Counted from the stretch's first letter, positions 1 through 9,669 are shown. The stretch is 64,000 nt of DNA from Streptomyces sp. WMMC940 (GCF_027460265.1 NZ_JAPZBC010000001.1:2073501-2137500), one strand, 5' to 3'. Notes: a model not told the origin generated them from the letters alone. Translations and numbers: made by a program.

Positions 1-1
1 C

Positions 2-790
2 CACGAGGACCCCGAGTCCACCGGGCAGTACGCACGGCCCGGTGCCCACCGCGGCGACGGCCACGGGGGCCGTCCTCCGGCCCAGGACCCCGCGGCCACC
101 GAGCAGTTCGCGCGGCCCGACTTCAACGCCCCGCGTCCGCCCGCGGCGGGCCAGGGCAGGACCGGAGCACCGCGTCCGCGCCACGGCGGTGCCGACTTCG
201 GCGCGCCGCGTCCGGCCGTGGGCAGCCTGCCCGCGCAGCCGCAGCCCGAAGCGCTGCCGCCGGCGTCCGGCCCCGGCGACGGCCGTACGCCGCTGTACGA
301 CACGCTGGAGACGAACTGGTTCCACCAGAACCAGGGCGGCGGCGGTGCCGACGGCGCCGCACAGCCCCCGGCCGCACCGCAGCAGCCGGCCGCACCGGCC
401 GGGCGCCCCGCTCCGTCGGGCCCGCCGCGCCGCCCCACGGGCGGCCAGGGCCAGCCGGGTCAGGGCGGCCAGCACAACAACGCGGGTGCCGCCTCCTGGC
501 GGACCTCGCCCAACGACGAGCTGGTGCGCCAGGCCGAGCGGGTGCGCAAGCCCGCGGCCGGCGGTGTCACCACCTCGGGTCTGCCCCGACGGGTCCCGCG
601 CGCCAATCTCGTGCCGGGAACCGCGCAGGAGCAGACCCACCACACCGGTCCGCAGGTGTCCCGTGCGCCGGACGACGTACGGGGCCGGCTGACCAATCTC
701 CGTCGGGGCATCCAGCAGGGGCGTCAGGCGGGCGGCTCCGGAAACACCGGCAGCTTCAACGTCGGCCCCACTCACCAGCAGGAGCGTTAG
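2..790 (+). CDS. CvnA-type sensor histidine kinase, C-terminal tail only (5' end outside window)
   Basis: The reading frame is open from base 2 to the TAG at 788-790, so this is the 3' end of a gene that starts upstream of the window. Only the cytoplasmic low-complexity tail is visible. It is rich in Pro, Gly, Gln and Ala, with imperfect repeats of the type EQFARPDFNAPRP. The last ~95 residues contain RKPAAGGVT, SGLPRRVP and VSRAPDDVRGRL, also present at the end of the complete kinase-like protein at 2677-6009. That match and the following cvnB-C-D genes identify it as the CvnA of the first conservon. CvnA proteins are membrane histidine-kinase-like sensors that work with a roadblock protein, a DUF742 protein and a small GTPase. 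The next gene starts directly after the stop codon. The kinase domain itself cannot be judged from this window. Confidence 0.85.
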   Translation, partial: HEDPESTGQYARPGAHRGDGHGGRPPAQDPAATEQFARPDFNAPRPPAAGQGRTGAPRPRHGGADFGAPRPAVGSLPAQPQPEALPPASGPGDGRTPLYDTLETNWFHQNQGGGGADGAAQPPAAPQQPAAPAGRPAPSGPPRRPTGGQGQPGQGGQHNNAGAASWRTSPNDELVRQAERVRKPAAGGVTTSGLPRRVPRANLVPGTAQEQTHHTGPQVSRAPDDVRGRLTNLRRGIQQGRQAGGSGNTGSFNVGPTHQQER

Positions 791-1213
791 TTGAGCCCGA
801 TGAGCCAGGCGGCGCAGAATCTGAACTGGTTGATCACCAACTTCGTGGACAACACCCCCGGGGTGTCCCACACCGTGGTGGTCTCCGCCGACGGTCTGCT
901 GCTGGCGATGTCCGAAGGGTTTCCGCGTGACCGCGCCGACCAGCTGGCGGCGGTCGCGTCGGGTCTGACCTCGCTGACCGCGGGGGCGTCCCGGATCTTC
1001 GAAGGCGGCGCGGTCAACCAGACCGTCGTGGAGATGGAGCGTGGTTTCCTCTTCATCATGTCCATCTCGGACGGCTCCTCGCTGGCCGTGCTCGCCCACC
1101 CGGACGCCGACATCGGCCTCGTGGGATACGAGATGGCTCTCCTGGTCGACCGTGCCGGCACCGTCCTCACCCCGGACCTGCGTGCCGAACTCCAAGGGAG
1201 CCTCCTCCACTAG
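791..1213 (+). CDS. cvnB: CvnB roadblock/LC7 domain protein of the first conservon
   Basis: This 140-residue protein has a roadblock/LC7 fold over most of its length (NLNWLITNFV near the N-terminus, VVVSADGLLLAMS, SLTAGASRIFEGG). Roadblock proteins of this family act as regulators or scaffolds for the Ras-like GTPase of the same operon. The TTG at 791 follows the cvnA stop codon without a gap; an ATG at 800 is an alternative start, three residues shorter. The protein differs from the second copy (6011-6433) only in the last residue, His instead of Asn. The genes differ at about 10 of 423 bases, clustered at the ends and near 895-961. This implies recent duplication or, more likely, gene conversion between the tandem operons. 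Confidence 0.9.
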   Translation: MSPMSQAAQNLNWLITNFVDNTPGVSHTVVVSADGLLLAMSEGFPRDRADQLAAVASGLTSLTAGASRIFEGGAVNQTVVEMERGFLFIMSISDGSSLAVLAHPDADIGLVGYEMALLVDRAGTVLTPDLRAELQGSLLH

Positions 1214-1368
1214 GAACGTTCAGAAAGCCCGCCGTTCGGGGGTGTGCGCCCCAGGCACACCCCGGTGATCCCTCACCCGTCCACTCACCGTCCGGCCGCC
1301 CCAACCGGCCCCCCACCGGCCCAGTCAGACGGCACAGCCGACCACTTGCTGTCACGCCCGGAGGATTC

Positions 1369-1776
1369 ATGACCCCGCCCCCCGCCTCTCACGATCCGTA
1401 CGGTGTCCCCGTCGACACCGACTACGGTCATGAGGGCGACCAGCCGCTGGTGCGTCCTTACGCGATGACCGGCGGCCGGACCCGGCCGCGCTACCAGCTC
1501 GCCATCGAGGCGCTGGTCAGCACCACCGCCGACCCGGCGCACCTGTCGACGCTCCTGCCCGAGCACCAGCGGATCTGCCACCTCTGCCGGGAGGTCAAGT
1601 CGGTGGCCGAGGTCTCGGCGCTGCTGTCGATGCCGCTGGGTGTGGCGCGGATCCTGGTGGCGGACCTGGCGGAGGCCGGCATGGTGGCGATCCACCAGCC
1701 GGGCAATGGAGAGGCCGGCGGCACGCCGGATGTGACACTGCTCGAAAGGGTGCTCAGTGGACTTCGCAAGCTCTAG
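1369..1776 (+). CDS. cvnC: CvnC DUF742 protein of the first conservon
   Basis: A 135-residue DUF742 protein. The family hallmarks PLVRPYAMTGGRTRP (about residues 25-39) and the C-terminal LLERVLSGLRKL are present, with a winged-helix-like middle (EVSALLSMPLGVARILVADL). DUF742 proteins are the third component of conservons and are thought to link the sensor complex to the GTPase; the exact role is not settled. A good ribosome binding site, GGAGGATTC, precedes the ATG. The last 20 bases overlap the start of cvnD, so the two are translationally coupled. It is about 54 residues shorter than the copy at 6530-7099, which has an extra Pro/Gln-rich N-terminus. An intergenic stretch of about 155 bases separates it from cvnB. 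Confidence 0.9.
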   Translation: MTPPPASHDPYGVPVDTDYGHEGDQPLVRPYAMTGGRTRPRYQLAIEALVSTTADPAHLSTLLPEHQRICHLCREVKSVAEVSALLSMPLGVARILVADLAEAGMVAIHQPGNGEAGGTPDVTLLERVLSGLRKL

Positions 1777-2338
1777 CGCCGGTGCGGCCCGGTCGACCAC
1801 CAGCGCGAAGATCGTGGTGGCGGGCGGCTTCGGCGTGGGCAAGACCACGTTCGTCGGCGCCGTCTCGGAGATCAACCCGCTGCGTACCGAGGCCGTCATG
1901 ACGTCCGCGTCGGCCGGCATCGACGACCTCACGCACACCGGCGACAAGACCACCACCACGGTGGCCATGGACTTCGGCCGCATCACCCTCGACCAGGACC
2001 TGATCCTCTACCTGTTCGGCACCCCCGGACAGGACCGCTTCTGGTTCATGTGGGACGACCTCGTCCGCGGCGCCATCGGCGCCGTCGTCCTCGTCGACAC
2101 CCGCAGACTCGCCGACTGCTTCCCCGCGGTCGACTACTTCGAGAACAGCGGCCTGCCGTTCGTGGTGGCCCTGAACGGCTTCGAGGGACACCAGCCCTAC
2201 ACCCCCGACGAAGTCCGCGAAGCACTCCAGATCGGCCCCGACGCCCCGATCATCACCACCGACGCACGCCACCGCGCCGACGCCAAGAGCGCCCTCATCA
2301 CCCTCGTGGAACACGCACTCATGGCACGTCTCAAGTAG
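1757..2338 (+). CDS. cvnD: CvnD Ras/MglA-like small GTPase of the first conservon
   Basis: A 193-residue P-loop GTPase. The Walker A motif is GGFGVGKTT (residues 23-31) and a G3-like GTPGQDR lies at 88-94. The usual NKxD base-recognition motif is replaced by LNGFEG, as expected for this atypical branch. It is the presumed output GTPase of the conservon complex. The GTG start at 1757 lies inside cvnC, giving a 20-base overlap. Bases 1796-2307 are identical, including every third codon position, to 7119-7630 of the second copy. Only residue 8 (Ala/Gly) and residue 193 (Lys/Arg) differ between the two proteins. It is the last gene of the first operon and is followed by a hairpin. Confidence 0.92.
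   Translation: MDFASSSAGAARSTTSAKIVVAGGFGVGKTTFVGAVSEINPLRTEAVMTSASAGIDDLTHTGDKTTTTVAMDFGRITLDQDLILYLFGTPGQDRFWFMWDDLVRGAIGAVVLVDTRRLADCFPAVDYFENSGLPFVVALNGFEGHQPYTPDEVREALQIGPDAPIITTDARHRADAKSALITLVEHALMARLK
1796..2307. repeat. 512-bp perfect repeat, copy 1 (inside cvnD of the first conservon)
   Basis: By direct comparison this stretch is base-for-base identical to 7119-7630. The identity starts and stops abruptly inside the coding region. A second perfect tract in cvnB (962-1191 versus 6182-6411, 230 bp) behaves the same way. Such blocks between otherwise diverged tandem operons suggest gene conversion. Confidence 0.9.
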
Positions 2339-2373
2339 AAGTGGGCATACGGATGTTGTCGTAGACCTTTCAT

Positions 2374-2406
2374 GGGCGGGCCGTGTCTTTTTGACACGGT
2401 CCGCCT
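2374..2406 (+). terminator. Hairpin after the first conservon
   Basis: An inverted repeat with arms GCGGGCCGTGTC (2376-2387) and GACACGGTCCGC (2393-2404) and a TTTTT loop. One G-U pair is the only imperfection, and the outer bases can extend the stem. It lies 36 bases after the cvnD stop and has no U-tract, which is usual for Streptomyces terminators. It probably separates the two conservon transcripts. Confidence 0.7.
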
Positions 2407-2676
2407 CCATGTTCATAACGTTTCGACAGAGAATTCTCGGGGTTCGGACACCCGATGCATCCGGCTGGTATCGCTGTGCTCACACAGGCCCCTCTTTTTG
2501 CCGGGGCTCGCTCTTTATGCCCGTTTTATCTCCGGTTCGGAGGGCGCGGTTCGGCCGGTTCCCGCTGTTTGGAGCCGACCCCCTTGGCGTGCTGAAATCA
2601 ACGAACTCATGAGTAGTACGGCCCTGAACAATAATCGGCACAACCTAGGTGCCGACGCCGAGAGGTTGTTGGTCGA
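2407..2676 (+). promoter_or_regulatory. A+T-enriched leader upstream of the second conservon
   Basis: This 270-base stretch has no convincing gene and is visibly richer in A and T than its surroundings, for example near 2410-2440 and 2495-2535. It follows the hairpin and precedes cvnA, so it most likely carries the promoter of the second conservon. I could not assign -35 and -10 boxes with confidence. Confidence 0.4.
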
Positions 2677-5600
2677 GTGAGGCGAAGCAAGACGAGCTCC
2701 GCGGAACAGCAGTCGCGGGGCAACTTCACCCCGCCCCCGCGTGCAGCGGCGTCGCCTGCGGATGTGCAGCCCGTGGAGCCCTCCGCCACCGGTGGCAGTT
2801 CCAGCAGGCTGTCGCCGCGCAACTGGCGTGTGCCGACCCGGCTGAACGCGATCCTCCTCATACCCGTGCTGGTCGGCCTCGTCATGGGCGGATTCCAGGT
2901 GAAGGGGTCGATCGACACCTGGAACGAGGCCCAGGACGCCGAGAAGACGGCGCTCATCGTGCGCGCCGCCTCGGCGTACGGCCAGGCCCTCCTCAACGAG
3001 CGGGACCTCACGGCGGAGCCCCTGCTGAAGGGCGACAGTCAGAGCAGGGTCGTCACGGAGGCCAGGGCCGCCACGGACGCGGCCAAGGCGAAGTTCGACG
3101 AGGCCGTCAAGGACATGCCGCAGAAGGAGGGCCTCGAGCGGCGCCTGAACCTCTTCCGCGCCGCGGAGCCGGCCCTCGAGAAGCTTCGCCAGGTCGCCTA
3201 CACCGTGCCGTTCGAGACGCCCACCAAGTCGGAGGGCGACGACCCCGACGACCCCAGTGACGACGAGCGGGGCCCCGTCGCCACCCAGGAGAGCTACGTC
3301 GGCGTCCAGCACTACCTGATGGAGTTCGCCAACGAGCTCGGTCTCGGCACGGGCAACGTCACGAGCTACGGCCGGATGGTGTACGCCATCCAGCTGGCCA
3401 AGGCCGCCGAGTCGCTGCAGCGCTCCATCGGTACCGAGCTGCTCATCCGTCCGAGCAAGAAGAAGGACATCAGGGCCGGCCAGACCATCGCCTTCACCTC
3501 CTACGCCTACCTGGAGGGCATCGCCCTCGGCGAGTACCAGTCCGGTGGTACCCAGGCCGACGTGGACAGGCTGAAGGAGGTCATGGCCAGGAAGACGGAG
3601 GAGGGCCAGAAGGCGCTGGCCGCCAAGATGGCCGAGGCCGCCGCCGCCGGCCAGGACGTCCAGCCTCCGCCGAAGGACGAGGACGGCTCGGTCCTCGGCG
3701 GCATGGTCGGTGCGATCAGCACCGGTGCCGACCCCGACGAACTCGCGGAGCAGGGCGTCACCCAGCAGATCTGGATGGCCGCCGCCACCGCCAAGTTCGA
3801 GGGCTACAGCGAGGTCGAGAGGGAACTCGTCGACAAGGCGGTGGCCGAGGCCGCCCAGATCTCCGACGACGCCAAGACCGACGCCATCGTCAACGGCCTG
3901 ATCGTCGTGATCGCCCTGCTCGCCGCGTTCATCCTGGCCGGCATGGTGGCCCGCCAGATGAGCCGCTCGATGCGCCAGCTGCGCACCGCCGCCTTCGGCA
4001 TCGCCGAGCAGCGCCTGCCGATGCTCGTCGACCAGCTCTCGCGCACCGAGCCCGGCCGGATCGACACCCGTGTGCAGCCGATCCCGATCGACAGCAAGGA
4101 CGAGATCGGCGAGGTCGCCCGCGCCTTCGACCAGGTGCACCGCGAGGCCGTGCGGCTCGCCGCCGAGCAGGCCCTGCTCCGCGGCAACGTCAACGCGATC
4201 TTCACCAATCTCTCGCGCCGCAACCAGTCGCTGATCGAGGGCCAGTTGACCCTGATCACCGACCTGGAGAACAACGAGGCCGACCCGGACCAGCTGGAGA
4301 ACCTCTTCAAGCTGGACCATCTGGCGACCCGTATGCGCCGCAACGGCGAGAACCTCCTCGTCCTCGCGGGCGAGGAGCCCGGCCGCCGCTGGAACCAGCC
4401 GGTGCCGCTGGTCGACGTGCTCCGTGCCGCCTCCTCCGAGGTGGAGTCCTACGAGCGGATCGAGCTCACCGGCGTGCCGGAGACCGAGATCCACGGCCAG
4501 GCCGTGACCGACCTCGTGCACCTCCTCGCCGAGCTGCTGGAGAACGCCACGACGTTCTCCTCGCCGCAGACGAAGGTCCGGGTCACCGCGACCCGGCTGC
4601 CCGACGGCCGGGTCATGATCGAGATCCACGACAAGGGCATCGGCCTGACCGCCGAGGACTTCGCCGACATCAACCACAAGCTGGCCAACCCGCCGACGGT
4701 GGACGCCGCAGTCTCGCAGCGCATGGGCCTCTTCGTGGTCGGCCGTCTCTCCGACCGGCACGGCATCCGCGTCCAGCTCCGCCCCTCGGGCGAGCAGGCC
4801 GGCACGACGTCGCTGGTCATGCTCCCGGACGCGATCACCCACGGTGGCGGCGGCGAGGCCCTGCCCGAGGACGACTTCACCGTCTCCCAGATGATCCCGA
4901 CGCAGCAGTCCTTCGATGCGGCGCCGATGCGCACCGCCGCGGAACTCGGCTTCGACGACTCCCGCTACGAGGACCAGCCCGCCGAGCCCCGGCAGCTGGA
5001 CCCGGTCAACCGCTCGCTGATGCGCGAGGAGCGCCGGGCGGCGCTGGAGGCGCAGACGGGCGGGGACCGCCCGCCGTTCCACGACGAGCCCGAGCAGGCC
5101 TACGCCGATCAGGGGAGCTACGCCGAGGAGCAGTACGAGCAGGGCTACGCACAGGAGCAGCAGCCCGCGTACGACCAGAACGGGTACGACCAGAACGGCT
5201 ACGACCGGAACGGCTACGAGACCGGCGGCTACCAGCAGAACGGCTACGAAGCCAACGGGTACGACAACACCGGCGAGTTCCAGGTTTCCGGCGGTTACCC
5301 GGAGACCCAGGAGCAGGCCTATGCGGAAGCGTCGTACGACGACTCGCAGGGCTCCGCACCGCAGTACGACAACGGATACGCCTCCCAGCCCGACCAGGGA
5401 GAGTGGGCGGACCGGAACACGTACCAGAGCGCGTACGAGCCGGAGTACCGAGCGGATACGGAATCTGCTCCCTCCGCTCCCGCGAACGGCGCCGACCGCG
5501 TAGGCTTCGAACGTCCGGCTCCGGCCACCGGATCCGGCCACCAGCTGACCGACGCCGGTCTGCCGCGTCGCGGCAGCGGCCAGCCGGGACAGCCGCAGCA

Positions 5601-6009
5601 GGGACAGCAGCAGTGGCAGTCCTCCACCGGCGGCGGCCAGACGCCGGGACAGGCCAAGCAGGCCCCCCAGGCGCCCCAGGCCGCCCAGGGCGGGGACTCG
5701 GAGGCGGACGGCTCAGGCGAGTGGCGTTCGAAGAACGACGAGCGCTGGCAGCGGGCCGAGAAGCTCCGCAAGCCCGCGGCCGGCGGAGTCACCTCGTCCG
5801 GGCTTCCCCGCCGGGTCCCCAAGGCCAATCTGATCGAGGGCACGGCCGAGCAGACCCCGCAGAACGGCCCTCAGGTGTCCCGCGCCCCTGAGGATGTGCG
5901 CGGCAGGTTGAGCAACCTGCGGCGCGGTGTCCAGCAGGGACGCAGCGCGGGAACGGACACGAACGGATCGGGCTTCGGCCCGGGCAGTACCTACAACCAG
6001 GAGCGTTAG
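2677..6009 (+). CDS. cvnA: CvnA membrane sensor histidine-kinase-like protein, second conservon
   Basis: This 1110-residue protein has a short cytoplasmic N-terminus and a first transmembrane helix at about 57-75. A long alpha-helical extracytoplasmic region of the nitrate-sensing (NIT) type covers about 76-400. A second helix at about 404-424 is followed by a HAMP segment. Next come a dimerisation helix with KLDHLATRM (His548) and an HATPase domain with N-box ELLENATTFS (about 617-628) and DKGIGL (652-657). The remaining ~370 residues are low complexity. They include NGY-rich repeats (about 830-870) and end in a tail shared with the CvnA of the first conservon. The GTG start has only a weak AGAGG upstream. 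CvnA proteins sense an unknown signal and assemble with CvnB, C and D at the membrane. A 1008-codon open frame on the opposite strand is a composition artefact. Confidence 0.92.
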   Translation: MRRSKTSSAEQQSRGNFTPPPRAAASPADVQPVEPSATGGSSSRLSPRNWRVPTRLNAILLIPVLVGLVMGGFQVKGSIDTWNEAQDAEKTALIVRAASAYGQALLNERDLTAEPLLKGDSQSRVVTEARAATDAAKAKFDEAVKDMPQKEGLERRLNLFRAAEPALEKLRQVAYTVPFETPTKSEGDDPDDPSDDERGPVATQESYVGVQHYLMEFANELGLGTGNVTSYGRMVYAIQLAKAAESLQRSIGTELLIRPSKKKDIRAGQTIAFTSYAYLEGIALGEYQSGGTQADVDRLKEVMARKTEEGQKALAAKMAEAAAAGQDVQPPPKDEDGSVLGGMVGAISTGADPDELAEQGVTQQIWMAAATAKFEGYSEVERELVDKAVAEAAQISDDAKTDAIVNGLIVVIALLAAFILAGMVARQMSRSMRQLRTAAFGIAEQRLPMLVDQLSRTEPGRIDTRVQPIPIDSKDEIGEVARAFDQVHREAVRLAAEQALLRGNVNAIFTNLSRRNQSLIEGQLTLITDLENNEADPDQLENLFKLDHLATRMRRNGENLLVLAGEEPGRRWNQPVPLVDVLRAASSEVESYERIELTGVPETEIHGQAVTDLVHLLAELLENATTFSSPQTKVRVTATRLPDGRVMIEIHDKGIGLTAEDFADINHKLANPPTVDAAVSQRMGLFVVGRLSDRHGIRVQLRPSGEQAGTTSLVMLPDAITHGGGGEALPEDDFTVSQMIPTQQSFDAAPMRTAAELGFDDSRYEDQPAEPRQLDPVNRSLMREERRAALEAQTGGDRPPFHDEPEQAYADQGSYAEEQYEQGYAQEQQPAYDQNGYDQNGYDRNGYETGGYQQNGYEANGYDNTGEFQVSGGYPETQEQAYAEASYDDSQGSAPQYDNGYASQPDQGEWADRNTYQSAYEPEYRADTESAPSAPANGADRVGFERPAPATGSGHQLTDAGLPRRGSGQPGQPQQGQQQWQSSTGGGQTPGQAKQAPQAPQAAQGGDSEADGSGEWRSKNDERWQRAEKLRKPAAGGVTSSGLPRRVPKANLIEGTAEQTPQNGPQVSRAPEDVRGRLSNLRRGVQQGRSAGTDTNGSGFGPGSTYNQER

Positions 6010-6010
6010 T

Positions 6011-6433
6011 GTGAGCCCGATGAGCCAGGCGGCGCAGAATCTGAACTGGTTGATCACCAACTTCGTGGACAACACCCCCGGGGTGTCCCACACCGTGGTG
6101 GTCTCCGCCGACGGACTCCTGCTGGCGATGTCCGAAGGGTTTCCGCGTGACCGCGCCGACCAGCTGGCGGCGGTCGCGTCCGGTCTGACCTCGCTGACCG
6201 CGGGGGCGTCCCGGATCTTCGAAGGCGGCGCGGTCAACCAGACCGTCGTGGAGATGGAGCGTGGTTTCCTCTTCATCATGTCCATCTCGGACGGCTCCTC
6301 GCTGGCCGTGCTCGCCCACCCGGACGCCGACATCGGCCTCGTGGGATACGAGATGGCTCTCCTGGTCGACCGTGCCGGCACCGTCCTCACCCCGGACCTG
6401 CGTGCCGAACTTCAGGGAAGTCTTCTCAACTAG
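6011..6433 (+). CDS. cvnB: CvnB roadblock/LC7 domain protein of the second conservon
   Basis: A 140-residue roadblock/LC7 protein, 139/140 identical to the copy at 791-1213 (Asn instead of His at the end). I placed the start at GTG 6011, one base after the cvnA stop, to match the first copy; ATG 6020 is the alternative. A longer in-frame extension upstream lies inside cvnA and is unlikely. Bases 6182-6411 are identical to 962-1191. Its near-identity to the other CvnB means the two may be interchangeable partners of two different sensors. Confidence 0.9.
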   Translation: MSPMSQAAQNLNWLITNFVDNTPGVSHTVVVSADGLLLAMSEGFPRDRADQLAAVASGLTSLTAGASRIFEGGAVNQTVVEMERGFLFIMSISDGSSLAVLAHPDADIGLVGYEMALLVDRAGTVLTPDLRAELQGSLLN

Positions 6434-6529
6434 CTGAACGGCAGTGCGTTTATCGCCACCGCACCATAGGGTGCGGTGGCGCGGCTCCACAGGGACATGG
6501 ACCGGCGTACGGCACTCGGAGGAGGAATC

Positions 6530-7099
6530 GTGGCAACACCCCCAGGCGGACACCCATACGACGGGGCTCAGCAGTCTCCGGGTGAGCACGCTCAGAACCG
6601 CTTCAACTTCCCCTCTTCACCGAGCAGAGGCGGCGGTCCCCAGCCCTACCAGCGGCCGCAGCAGCCGTACGACCCGTCGTACCACCAGCCGCAGGGCCCC
6701 CGGAGCCAGCCGGTGGCTCCCCGCCGGGCACCTGAGCCGTCGCAGGCGTCGGGCACCAACAATCCGTTGGTGCGTCCTTACGCGATGACCGGCGGCCGGA
6801 CCCGGCCCCGCTACCAGCTCGCCATCGAGGCGCTGGTCAGCACCACGGCCGATCCCGCGCGGCTGCAAGGGCAGTTGCCCGAGCACCAGCGGATCTGCCG
6901 ACTGTGCCTCGAGATCAAGTCGGTGGCCGAGATCTCGGCACTTCTCTCCATCCCCCTCGGCGTCGCCCGGATCCTCGTAGCCGACCTGGCCGAGGCCGGA
7001 CTCGTCGCCATCCACCAGCCCGGCGGCGACGAGTCCGCCGGCGGCCAGCCAGACGTGACACTGCTCGAAAGGGTGCTCAGTGGACTTCGCAAGCTCTAG
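6530..7099 (+). CDS. cvnC: CvnC DUF742 protein of the second conservon
   Basis: A 189-residue DUF742 protein. The start is GTG 6530, just downstream of a strong GGAGGAGGAATC ribosome binding site; the in-frame GTG at 6476 lacks such a site. Residues 1-75 are Pro/Gln/Ser-rich and unstructured. The DUF742 core follows (PLVRPYAMTGGRTRP at about 78-92, LLERVLSGLRKL at the end). The core DNA around 6768-6850 is nearly identical to the first copy, while the rest has diverged. It overlaps cvnD by 20 bases. The different N-terminal extensions of the two CvnC proteins may give each conservon its own specificity. Confidence 0.9.
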   Translation: MATPPGGHPYDGAQQSPGEHAQNRFNFPSSPSRGGGPQPYQRPQQPYDPSYHQPQGPRSQPVAPRRAPEPSQASGTNNPLVRPYAMTGGRTRPRYQLAIEALVSTTADPARLQGQLPEHQRICRLCLEIKSVAEISALLSIPLGVARILVADLAEAGLVAIHQPGGDESAGGQPDVTLLERVLSGLRKL

Positions 7100-7661
7100 C
7101 GGCGGTGCAGCCCGCTCAACCACCAGCGCGAAGATCGTGGTGGCGGGCGGCTTCGGCGTGGGCAAGACCACGTTCGTCGGCGCCGTCTCGGAGATCAACC
7201 CGCTGCGTACCGAGGCCGTCATGACGTCCGCGTCGGCCGGCATCGACGACCTCACGCACACCGGCGACAAGACCACCACCACGGTGGCCATGGACTTCGG
7301 CCGCATCACCCTCGACCAGGACCTGATCCTCTACCTGTTCGGCACCCCCGGACAGGACCGCTTCTGGTTCATGTGGGACGACCTCGTCCGCGGCGCCATC
7401 GGCGCCGTCGTCCTCGTCGACACCCGCAGACTCGCCGACTGCTTCCCCGCGGTCGACTACTTCGAGAACAGCGGCCTGCCGTTCGTGGTGGCCCTGAACG
7501 GCTTCGAGGGACACCAGCCCTACACCCCCGACGAAGTCCGCGAAGCACTCCAGATCGGCCCCGACGCCCCGATCATCACCACCGACGCACGCCACCGCGC
7601 CGACGCCAAGAGCGCCCTCATCACCCTCGTCGAGCACGCACTCATGGCACGCCTGCGGTAG
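7080..7661 (+). CDS. cvnD: CvnD Ras/MglA-like small GTPase of the second conservon
   Basis: A 193-residue GTPase with GGFGVGKTT (23-31) and GTPGQDR (88-94), and LNGFEG in place of NKxD. It is 191/193 identical to the first CvnD, with 512 bp of identical DNA. The GTG start lies inside cvnC. It is the last gene of the second conservon and is followed by a strong hairpin at 7701-7742. Confidence 0.92.
   Translation: MDFASSSGGAARSTTSAKIVVAGGFGVGKTTFVGAVSEINPLRTEAVMTSASAGIDDLTHTGDKTTTTVAMDFGRITLDQDLILYLFGTPGQDRFWFMWDDLVRGAIGAVVLVDTRRLADCFPAVDYFENSGLPFVVALNGFEGHQPYTPDEVREALQIGPDAPIITTDARHRADAKSALITLVEHALMARLR
7119..7630. repeat. 512-bp perfect repeat, copy 2 (inside cvnD of the second conservon)
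   Basis: Partner of 1796-2307, with which it is identical. The copies are direct repeats 5323 bases apart. Recombination between them would delete one complete cvnA-B-C set and leave a fused cvnD. Confidence 0.9.
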
Positions 7662-7700
7662 GCCCGTCGGCCGTACCGACCGCCCCGTCCCGTTCCCGGG

Positions 7701-7742
7701 AAGGCCCCGTACACCGTCACACGTCACGGTGTACGGGGCCTT
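7701..7742 (+). terminator. Terminator of the second conservon
   Basis: A perfect 17-bp stem, AAGGCCCCGTACACCGT (7701-7717) with its complement at 7726-7742 and an 8-base loop, 40 bases after the cvnD stop. Confidence 0.85.
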
Positions 7743-7804
7743 CGCGTGTCCGCGTTCCGCCCTTCTCCGTCCCACCGGGGGCACGGCAGGACGGAGAAAG
7801 ACGA

Positions 7805-7843
7805 AGGCCCCGTCCGTTCCCGGTGAGGGAACGGACGGGGCCT
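7805..7843 (-). terminator. Terminator of the pccB-epsilon transcript
   Basis: A perfect 17-bp stem, AGGCCCCGTCCGTTCCC (7805-7821) paired with 7827-7843 across a 5-base loop. It lies 18 bases past the stop of the minus-strand epsilon subunit gene, and the minus strand beyond it is pyrimidine-rich. Together with 7701-7742 it insulates two convergent transcripts. Confidence 0.8.
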
Positions 7844-7860
7844 CGGGGTCCGGGAGGGCG

Positions 7861-8064
7861 TCAGCCCTGCCAGGAGTGCGGAGCGCGGAAGCCGGACTGG
7901 CGCTCCAGACGGCGCCATCCGGCGGTGCTGCGGCCGCGGTGGGCCGGGACGGCCTGCGGCTGCGAGGCGGCGCGGGCGAGGAGCACGGCCGTGATCGCGG
8001 CCAGTTCCTCGGGGTCGGCGTGCCCCTTCTCGACGCGGAGCAGGGATTCTGCGGGCGTGGTCAT
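7861..8064 (-). CDS. Acyl-CoA carboxylase epsilon subunit
   Basis: A 67-residue protein of the actinobacterial acyl-CoA carboxylase epsilon family. It has an N-terminal helical segment (VEKGHADPEELAAITAVLLAR) and a basic C-terminus with a Trp (AGWRRLERQSG). Epsilon subunits bind the alpha-beta complex and raise its activity. I chose the ATG at 8064 because AGGAG lies 10 bases upstream; the upstream ATG at 8082 would add six residues. It follows pccB by about 20 bases on the same strand, the usual order (PccE in S. coelicolor), so the two are co-transcribed. Confidence 0.85.
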   Translation of the reverse strand: MTTPAESLLRVEKGHADPEELAAITAVLLARAASQPQAVPAHRGRSTAGWRRLERQSGFRAPHSWQG

Positions 8065-8085
8065 GTGCAGCGTTCTCCTCATGGG

Positions 8086-9669
<1,584 letters not shown>

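Noticed and set aside
1757..2338. Reading CvnD as an Arf/Ran eukaryote-like GTPase by transfer
   Set aside because: Codon use and operon context are native; the atypical LNGFEG motif is normal for this bacterial branch.
2515..5541. 1008-codon open frame on the minus strand
   Set aside because: Antisense to cvnA; reads as Leu/Val/Gly/Arg repetition, typical shadow of biased high-G+C codons.
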